Positions 1 to 5,176 of a stretch of 5,176 bases of DNA are shown one piece after another. Position numbers and translations under genes: made by a program. The notes beneath the pieces were generated by a model that was not told the origin of the DNA, ran no database searches, and saw nothing but the letters and a program-made list of their open reading frames with translations. Within the stretch, counting starts at the first letter, position 1, and each line of letters opens with the position of its first letter. This DNA is from an uncultured Mycoplasmataceae bacterium (GTDB taxonomy: Bacteria > Bacillota_I > Bacilli_A > Mycoplasmatales > Mycoplasmoidaceae), in NCBI GenBank assembly GCA_949290035.1, contig CASEQO010000021.1, positions 1 to 5,176 on the forward strand, read 5' to 3'.

Positions 1-1763
1 AATTTAATATTAAATTGTCATCAATAGATTTAAATACTTTAATAAAAATAAATTCTGTAAATATATTAGCTTCTATAAAATATGAAAAAGATTTTGAATG
101 GTGCTTTATAGAGAAAGTTCAGAATAAAATTACTATATATATAGATAATAATGAAGTTCATGAATATGATTTAGAAGTATTTAAGGAATTTCAAATTAAC
201 AATATATATAAAATGACAAATAAAAATTATTTAATAAGCAATTTATATTTTAATAAGACTTTAAAAATTAATATTTCATACTTCTTAATTCAATTATTAT
301 TTGACGTACTAATATTTGGGTTAACTATATTTGGAAATTACTATTTGAAAATAATAATGGATAAAATATTTCCTAGTGAAAATATTTCTGGATGTGTAAC
401 TTTGAGCATAATATTTTTTTCAATATTTGTAATCAATTTGATCTTTGAAAGTGTATCTAATATTTTTAAAATCAATAAATCAAATGAAATAGCATTACAT
501 TTATTTAATAAAACTATAGATAAAAATTATTATCATTTTGAAAATTATGAAACACTAATGTATGATACAAAATTTTTATCAATATATATTAGAAAAACCA
601 TGTTTGAACAAATTTCATTTTATTCATCAATAGTTATATTATTTTTTATATTAATAATTACTATAATTTTTAATTACATCTATTTAATAATGTTTTTTGT
701 TTCATCCATATCAACAATATTTTTTGGATTAATTAAATTTAAGTTAAATGAAAAATGAAATCAAAAAGAAATATCAAATGAAAATAATTTAGCAGTTAAA
801 TTAAATTATTTCAATAAATTTTGTCAAAATGAAAAATCTACATCTAAATTTAAAAATTATAAAGACAATATAATATCTCAAATCAATTTAAATTGCAATG
901 ATTCAAATTCATTTTTTATGAGCAAAAATAAAATAGGTAATATTGAGATGGGTGTAAATAAAATAATTTATTATTTAATAATCATTTTATCTTTTTGATA
1001 CATGATAGATGTTTCAAAAAATATAAAGTTTTCTGAAATAATTTTCTTTTTAGGATTACTTGAAATATCTAACATTCATACAAATGATATTTCATCATTT
1101 ATTTCAGAAATTCCTTTATACAAACAAAGTAAATTAACAATAAATAAAATTTTAAATGTAAATAACCCCGATCAAACAAACGAGTTATTTAAAATAAATG
1201 AATTAACTATAAAAAACATAAATATAAATAATAAACATCATATAAAAAACATTTCGTTTAAAAATGATACTTTATTAATTGGCAGTAATGGAATAGGAAA
1301 AACTTCACTATTAAAATCATTATTCAATAAAGATAATTTAAATAATATTTTTATCAATAAAAATAAAATTGAAAACAAAGATAATTTTATTTCTAATGTT
1401 ATTTACATGAACTCTAATTCAAATATGGAATTAGCAGACTATTCAGTATTGTTTAATTCTGAAAATAGTTCATTAATTTCAGAAATAATAAATGAGTTAA
1501 ATATTAAAAACCTTGACTTTAATTTACAAAGTCAAGGAGAAAAACAAATATTTTCATTATTATATTTACTAAATGAAAAAAATAAAATAATCTTACTAGA
1601 TGAAGTTTTATCTAATGTAAGTACACAAAATAAACTTTATTTATTATCTAAAATTAAGCCAATCATTACTAAAAACAATTTCTTAATCATGGTAAGTCAT
1701 GATTTAAAAATTAAAAATAAATTTAAACAGGAGGTAAATTTAAATGAATTCATACAAAACTAA
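1..1763 (+). CDS. C39-peptidase-type ABC exporter (bacteriocin-transporter-like), 5'-truncated by window edge
   Basis: The frame is open from nucleotide 3 to the TAA at 1761-1763 (586 residues) once TGA at 756-758 and 996-998 is read as Trp (residues 252 and 332). The true start lies upstream of the window. Residues 1-75 resemble the C-terminal half of a C39 peptidase domain. Six hydrophobic stretches follow, at about nt 273-350, 393-464, 621-674, 675-737, 963-1016 and 1032-1085, forming one ABC-exporter membrane domain. The ATPase domain has Walker A GSNGIGKTS (1281-1307), the signature variant LQSQGEKQ (1524-1547), Walker B IILLDE with catalytic Glu at 1602-1604, and the switch His in VSHD (1698-1700). 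Family knowledge: such exporters cleave a leader and secrete a peptide across the membrane, usually as homodimers. In NCBI naming it may correspond to the Mbov_0121 family, from memory only. The substrate is unknown. It is followed by an overlapping small membrane-protein gene. Confidence 0.9.
1502..1537 (-). terminator. Probable rho-independent terminator for leftward transcription, inside the ABC ATPase domain
   Basis: CCTTGACTTT (1511-1520) and AAAGTCAAGG (1528-1537) form a perfect 10-bp stem with a 7-base loop. Read on the minus strand, the stem is followed directly by TTTTTAATAT (1510 down to 1501), giving the stem-plus-U-tract layout of an intrinsic terminator. In the plus direction the hairpin is followed by AGAAAAAC, so it should not stop the ABC operon mRNA. 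It is the first good terminator I find downstream of the uvrC stop at 2075. It coincides with codons for the ABC signature loop, so chance or codon constraint remains possible. Confidence 0.5.
1729..1734 (+). promoter_or_regulatory. Strong Shine-Dalgarno site inside the ABC gene's 3' end
   Basis: AGGAGG, nine bases before the ATG at 1744, is a full consensus ribosome binding site. It is embedded in the last codons of the upstream ABC exporter. It fixes the start of the small downstream gene and shows that this gene is really translated despite its overlap with the exporter. Confidence 0.85.
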
Positions 1764-2100
1764 ATTAACAGTGCTATTAATATTAATATTTTCTATATTA
1801 CTAATTATGATGGTATTTATAGAAATAAATAATAACATAAGCACAAATGTATTATCTAATGATGAAAGATATATAGTTTGTTCTGAACAGTTAACTTTAA
1901 ATAAATACCTAGAATGCGAAATAAATAATACTACATATCATGTGAAACCATATTTGATTTATTCAAATAATGGACAATACATTTATTCATTAAATTTTAA
2001 AGAAAATATTCAAATAAATTCATTTGATAAAATAATTATTGTAAATAATAAGATATCAATAATCAAATATATCTTTAATTATTTGAAAAGTAGTTTTTAA
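1744..2100 (+). CDS. Small single-pass membrane protein coupled to the ABC exporter (unknown function)
   Basis: This 118-residue protein starts at an ATG preceded by AGGAGG and overlaps the exporter's stop by 20 bp, so translational coupling is likely. The N-terminus is positively charged and then strongly hydrophobic (about residues 8-27, rich in Leu, Ile and Met). This predicts a membrane anchor, with the remaining ~90 residues outside the cell. No lipobox Cys follows the hydrophobic segment. The outer part is short and rich in beta-forming residues, with two cysteines (46 and 58) that could pair. It contains no Trp codon, so the code question does not arise. I do not recognise a characterised family; NCBI may hold it as a mycoplasma family (MAG1140-like), from memory only. 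Position suggests an accessory subunit, substrate-binding or immunity-type partner of the exporter, which is inference. It could also be the exported substrate, but no double-Gly leader is visible. Its last 26 bp overlap the convergent uvrC. Confidence 0.85.
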   Translation: MNSYKTKLTVLLILIFSILLIMMVFIEINNNISTNVLSNDERYIVCSEQLTLNKYLECEINNTTYHVKPYLIYSNNGQYIYSLNFKENIQINSFDKIIIVNNKISIIKYIFNYLKSSF

Positions 2101-3847
2101 TGTTAATAGCAGTAGCTTCTGTAATGAATTTTGATAATTCATTAACAGAAGCATTTTTTATATTCTCAATTGTTTGAAAATTATCTAATAAAATTTTTAG
2201 TGTTTTTTTACCTACACCTTTTATTAATAAAAGTTCATTAGAATATAGAGATATTGATTTTTTATCCCTAAAAAATGAAATTGCAAATCTATGAACTTCT
2301 TCTTGAATATTTAATAAAAACAAATATAAATTACTTTTTTTATCTAATAAATACTCTTTGTTGTTATATAAAAGTCTATCAGTTTGATGTTTATTATTCT
2401 TTACTAAACCAGCAACATTAACAATGTTTTCTAAATTTAGTTTTGCTAAAGCATTTTTTGCTGCATTTATTTGTATTTGACCGCCATCAACAATAATTAA
2501 ATTTGGCAATAAATCTTCGTCATAAATATTTTTAAATCTTCTAAATATTAATTCTTCCATCATTTCATAATCTGATGATAATTCACTTTTTAACGTAAAT
2601 TTTCTATAAAGGCTTTTTTCTTTATAACCATTTAAATATGAAACCTTAACTCCAACTTTTTGATCATTATTCATGTTTGAATTATCATACATTTCTATCA
2701 ATGTTAAATCATCAATATCAATTAATTTTTTAAGTTCTTGCAATGATGATTCATTTCTCAAGAAATTATCTATTAATTTGTAATATTTTGATTCGTTAAT
2801 AATTTTTGCATTTTTAGTGGCTAATATTAATGAATTAGATAGTTTACCTTTTTTTGGATTACTAAATTGAATATTTGGGTATTCATTATTTAATTTAGAC
2901 AAATATTCATCGTCCAAATTTATATATATCGATTTAATATTATTATTTTGATTAGCATAATATTTTTTTATAAATTCATATAAAAATTCTTGTTCTTCAT
3001 CAATCACAAAATTATTTTCTACATACGATTGTAATAAATTTCCTTGTTTATATTTAAAAATAACTATAGTTAAAAATGAGTCTCTACTATAATATCCAAT
3101 TACATCTATATTTAATTTTTTATTAAAAAACGTTTCGTTAGTAATTAAAATATTATCTATTGATTTTTGCAATTCAAGATATAATTGAGCAGATTCAAAA
3201 TCTAAATTTTTTGCAAATAAAAGTTCTTTATCTTTTAAATATTTTTTGATGTTAGTAAATTTTCCTGAAAAAAAATCATCCAATTCCTTTTTTAAATTTA
3301 TGTAATCATTTTCGTTTATTTTATTAATACAAGGACCTAAACATTGTCCAATATCATAATAAATACATTTCTTACTTGGAAGTGTTTTACATTTTCTAAA
3401 TCCAAATAATCTTTTAGCTATTAAATATAATTCAAACTTATTTGCACTTTGGATAGCAAAAGGACCATATTTTTTTCCATCATATTTCTCTTCATTTGCA
3501 GAATATATCAATCTAGGATGTTTTTCATTAGTTAGTATTATATAAGGATAATTACCCTTTTCTCTTAATAAAGTATTATATCTAGGCTTATATTCTGTGA
3601 TTAAGTTTCTTTCTAAAATTAGTGCATCATTTTCGCTATCTGTTACTATAAAATCAATATCATATATTTGATTTACTAATAGCTTTAGTTTAGAGTTATC
3701 ATTTCTTTTTTGAAAATATTGGTTAGTTCTATTTTTAATATTTTTAGCTTTTCCAACATATATAATTTCATTTAGGCTATTTTTTCATAAATAACAACCA
3801 GGAAGTTCAGGTAATGATTTAATTTTTTCTAATAAATTACTATTCAT
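2075..3847 (-). CDS. uvrC: UvrABC excision repair endonuclease subunit UvrC
   Basis: UvrC (590 aa, normal length) makes the 3' and 5' incisions flanking a DNA lesion presented by UvrA-UvrB. The ATG at 3847 is chosen because it opens the complete GIY-YIG domain, with a weak SD-like GGAAAGAG 6 bases upstream; reading through requires TGA (3785-3787) as Trp21. N-terminal GIY-YIG nuclease: PGCYLW (residues 16-21), YVGKAKN (30-36), Arg40, and Glu80 in ALILERNL. Four cysteines (153, 161, 169, 173) match the iron-sulfur site of UvrC. The UVR motif that contacts UvrB is at about 201-232 (KNLDFESAQL). The C-terminal RNase H-like nuclease has Asp388 (EMYDNSN), Asp454 (IIVDGGQ) and His519 (EEVHRFA). One helix-hairpin-helix is clear (KGVGKKT, 543-549); the second, at about 570-585, lacks its glycines. 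It is the last gene of a three-gene operon, overlapping the upstream gene by 8 bp and the convergent small gene by 26 bp. Confidence 0.97.
2115..2159 (+). terminator. Strong rho-independent terminator of the ABC exporter operon, inside the uvrC 3' coding region
   Basis: GCTTCTGT (2115-2122) pairs with ACAGAAGC (2145-2152), and AATGAATT (2123-2130) pairs with AATTCATT (2136-2143). Only A2144 is bulged, giving a 16-bp stem with a 5-base loop (TTGAT). The run ATTTTTTA follows at 2153-2160. This sits 15 bp after the stop of the small membrane-protein gene, where an operon terminator is expected. On the minus strand no U-tract follows the stem, so it acts in one direction only. The same bases encode UvrC residues 566-578. 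Confidence 0.85.
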
Positions 3848-4502
3848 ACATAACTCTTTCCAATGATGAATATATAGTTTCTATTTCAAATGAACTTATT
3901 TTAAATATATTTTGATTATCTTTTATTATAATTCCATCTAAATAAGAAATTTTATAATCTATGATATTTTTAAAATCAATTTTATAATAAAAAGAAGATT
4001 CAAATAATAAAATAACCCCAAATTCAGATATTAATAACTTTCCCTTATATTTATCATTATTTATATTGATATTCACATCATCAAATAAATAAAATATTTG
4101 TTCAAATCAATATTTAAAAAATATATTTCTTTTAGGAATATTAACAATAGTTGAAAGATTTTTTAGGTTTCTATTTTTGTTAAAAACAGTTGATTCTATG
4201 TATGTCAAATATTGTTTTTCTTGATTTGATAAAAATTTATCTAACTTATATCATTTTAAAATTGATTTTAATTTGTCTAAAAAATAATTAGTGTATCTAA
4301 AATTTATTTTAGATCACTCTTTAAGTAATGAGAAACTATAAGTAATATATTCATCTAATTCATCATAATTATATAAGTTAAAAAAATGTGTTTTAAATTT
4401 ATCTAAATTTTCTAAATTAAAAATTTTTGATATCTTTAACACATATTCATTATATTTATTTTGATCTTTGATTTTTCTAGTAAAAAAGTTTTCACTAATC
4501 AT
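3840..4502 (-). CDS. Conserved-looking protein of unknown function, possible C-terminal PH-like domain
   Basis: This 220-residue protein reads from ATG 4502 to TAG 3840 with three TGA codons as Trp (residues 63, 84, 132). No signal peptide or membrane segment is visible, so it is probably cytoplasmic. Residues 1-140 look mostly helical and rich in Lys, Phe, Tyr and Asn. Residues 150-219 alternate short hydrophobic strands with turns and end in an amphipathic helix (IETIYSSLERVM). The core, with GVILLFESSFYYKIDFKNI and IDYKI, has the rhythm of a bacterial PH-like fold. That is a fold guess by eye, not a match. It starts 5 bp after the upstream gene's stop with no clear SD site, so translation is probably coupled. 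Its last 8 bp overlap the uvrC start, so expression is tied to uvrC. A DNA-repair role is not shown by the sequence; mycoplasma operons often group unrelated genes. Confidence 0.85.
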
Positions 4503-4507
4503 AACAT

Positions 4508-5146
4508 TTAATTATTTTCTTTATTCTTTTTCTTATTTTGCTTCTTTTCTTTTCTAGCTTTTATTTTTAATTGTCTATTATATTCTTTTTGGAATTTTTC
4601 TTCTTCTTTTTTCTTGATTGGAGTTATTCATTCTAATTCTTTTTTATAATCTAGCTCTCTAGTTACAATAATTTCTCTTTGAACATTTTTCTTATCGATT
4701 TTATTTTGAATAACTTCACATTCAATTGCTCTTGGTTTATCTTCTTTTAAAGTTTTAGCATTTCTAGTTGTAAATAAAACAACATATAATGATCTACTAC
4801 CTAAAGGGATGTATTTTTTCTTATTCTTTTTGCAATCTTTTTTTCTTTGTTTTTCTTCTTCTTTTATTTTTTTGATTTCTTGTTTTTTAAGTTCTTTTTT
4901 TTCTTTTGGTAAAGATGGATCTATGTAGTCAAAAGCTGGAACTTTTGCAACAAAAGAATCAATAACTTCTTTTCCTTTACCATCAGTTTTTCTTATATAA
5001 TCTTTAACTGTTTTTCAAACTTCGTCACCATCACGTCTTTTCTTATAAATAGTTGATTCAGCTTTTTGTTTTTTTCTTTTTTTGAATCAAACTACTATTA
5101 AAACTACTGGTAATATTAATATAAGTAATCATAATAAATTTTGCAT
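4508..5146 (-). CDS. Lysine-rich membrane-anchored mycoplasma protein of unknown function
   Basis: This 212-residue protein runs from ATG 5146 to TAA 4508, with TGA read as Trp at residues 6, 20, 44 and 173. It is absent from any standard-code reading. It opens with a membrane segment (residues 3-20, Leu/Ile/Val-rich) followed by a strongly basic FKKRKKQK stretch, which predicts a short outside N-terminus and a cytoplasmic body. Next come a conserved-looking block containing GDEVWKTVKDY (40-50), a Lys/Glu-rich probably helical linker (79-111), a beta-rich core (about 112-175) and a Lys-rich tail (178-212). I recall a mycoplasma family of this build catalogued as DUF5385, but cannot confirm membership. 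It begins the visible operon, with the 220-aa gene and uvrC downstream. The basic body could bind nucleic acid or ribosomes, which is inference. Confidence 0.88.
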
Positions 5147-5150
5147 AAAA

Positions 5151-5157
5151 TTCACCT
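5151..5157 (-). promoter_or_regulatory. Shine-Dalgarno site of the lysine-rich membrane protein gene
   Basis: On the minus strand AGGTGAA ends four bases before the ATG at 5146. It is the best ribosome binding site of the minus-strand operon and fixes the start of its first visible gene. The 19 bases beyond it to the window edge are too short to identify a promoter. Confidence 0.75.
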
Positions 5158-5176
5158 ATTTAAGAATCATATAAAA

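Noticed and set aside
756..1001. A frameshifted or nonsense-mutated ABC transporter pseudogene
   Set aside because: Both halves are in the same frame, and the only interruptions are TGA codons, which this organism reads as Trp. The joined protein has membrane and ATPase domains in the correct order.
1685..1704. Inverted repeat AATCATG/CATGATT as a terminator
   Set aside because: It has only 7 bp, is AT-rich and is not followed by a U-tract in either direction. It overlaps the switch-His codons of the ABC gene and is probably chance.
2035..2063. ATTATT-type inverted repeats just past the uvrC stop as its terminator
   Set aside because: They are short, almost pure A-T stems with no U-tract on the minus strand; such repeats are expected by chance in this base composition.
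3509..3511. TTG start of a shorter UvrC
   Set aside because: The frame continues upstream through one TGA-Trp into a complete GIY-YIG nuclease domain beginning at ATG 3847.
4074..4076. GTG start for a separate 78-aa gene, and a separate 62-aa gene at 4314-4502
   Set aside because: They are one 220-residue frame interrupted only by TGA-Trp codons, with no SD site at the internal GTG.
5158..5176. A promoter for the minus-strand operon (TATATGAT-like box)
   Set aside because: Only 19 bases are available beyond the SD site, with no visible -35 partner, and T/A-rich boxes are everywhere in this DNA.
1..5176. CRISPR arrays, tRNA or rRNA genes, insertion sequences and long repeats
   Set aside because: I saw no regularly spaced repeats, no GC-richer structured RNA islands, no transposase-like frame and no terminal inverted repeats. 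Coding sequence covers almost the entire window.

Overview
The window is very AT-rich, and all five genes read as intact proteins only if TGA is translated as tryptophan. This is the mollicute code (table 4), so the source is a mycoplasma-type bacterium. The bacteriocin-type ABC exporter and the tightly packed genes suggest a hominis/bovis-clade mycoplasma, but that placement is inference. Read with the standard code, four of the five genes would appear fragmented.

Left half, plus strand (1-2100): the C-terminal 586 residues of a large ABC exporter, comprising the end of a C39-like peptidase domain, six predicted membrane segments and an ATPase domain. It overlaps by 20 bp a small gene for a 118-residue single-pass membrane protein that has its own strong Shine-Dalgarno site. 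The pair looks like a translationally coupled export unit. It ends at a strong rho-independent terminator (2115-2159) that lies inside the 3' end of the convergent uvrC gene.

Right half, minus strand (5146 down to 2075): a compact three-gene operon. It encodes a 212-residue lysine-rich membrane-anchored protein, a 220-residue protein of unknown function with a possible PH-like C-terminal domain, and UvrC (590 aa), the nucleotide excision repair endonuclease. Spacing is 5 bp between the first two genes and an 8-bp overlap between the last two. No terminator follows uvrC immediately, but a 10-bp perfect hairpin with a U-tract in the correct orientation lies about 540 bp downstream, inside the ATPase domain of the ABC gene (1502-1537).

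The most unusual structure is therefore the convergent junction. The coding regions overlap by 26 bp, and each operon's visible terminator is embedded in the opposing operon's coding sequence. The two mRNAs would share roughly 650 nt of complementary 3' sequence. No stretch over 300 bases lacks a gene, and I see no RNA genes, mobile elements, CRISPR arrays or long repeats.
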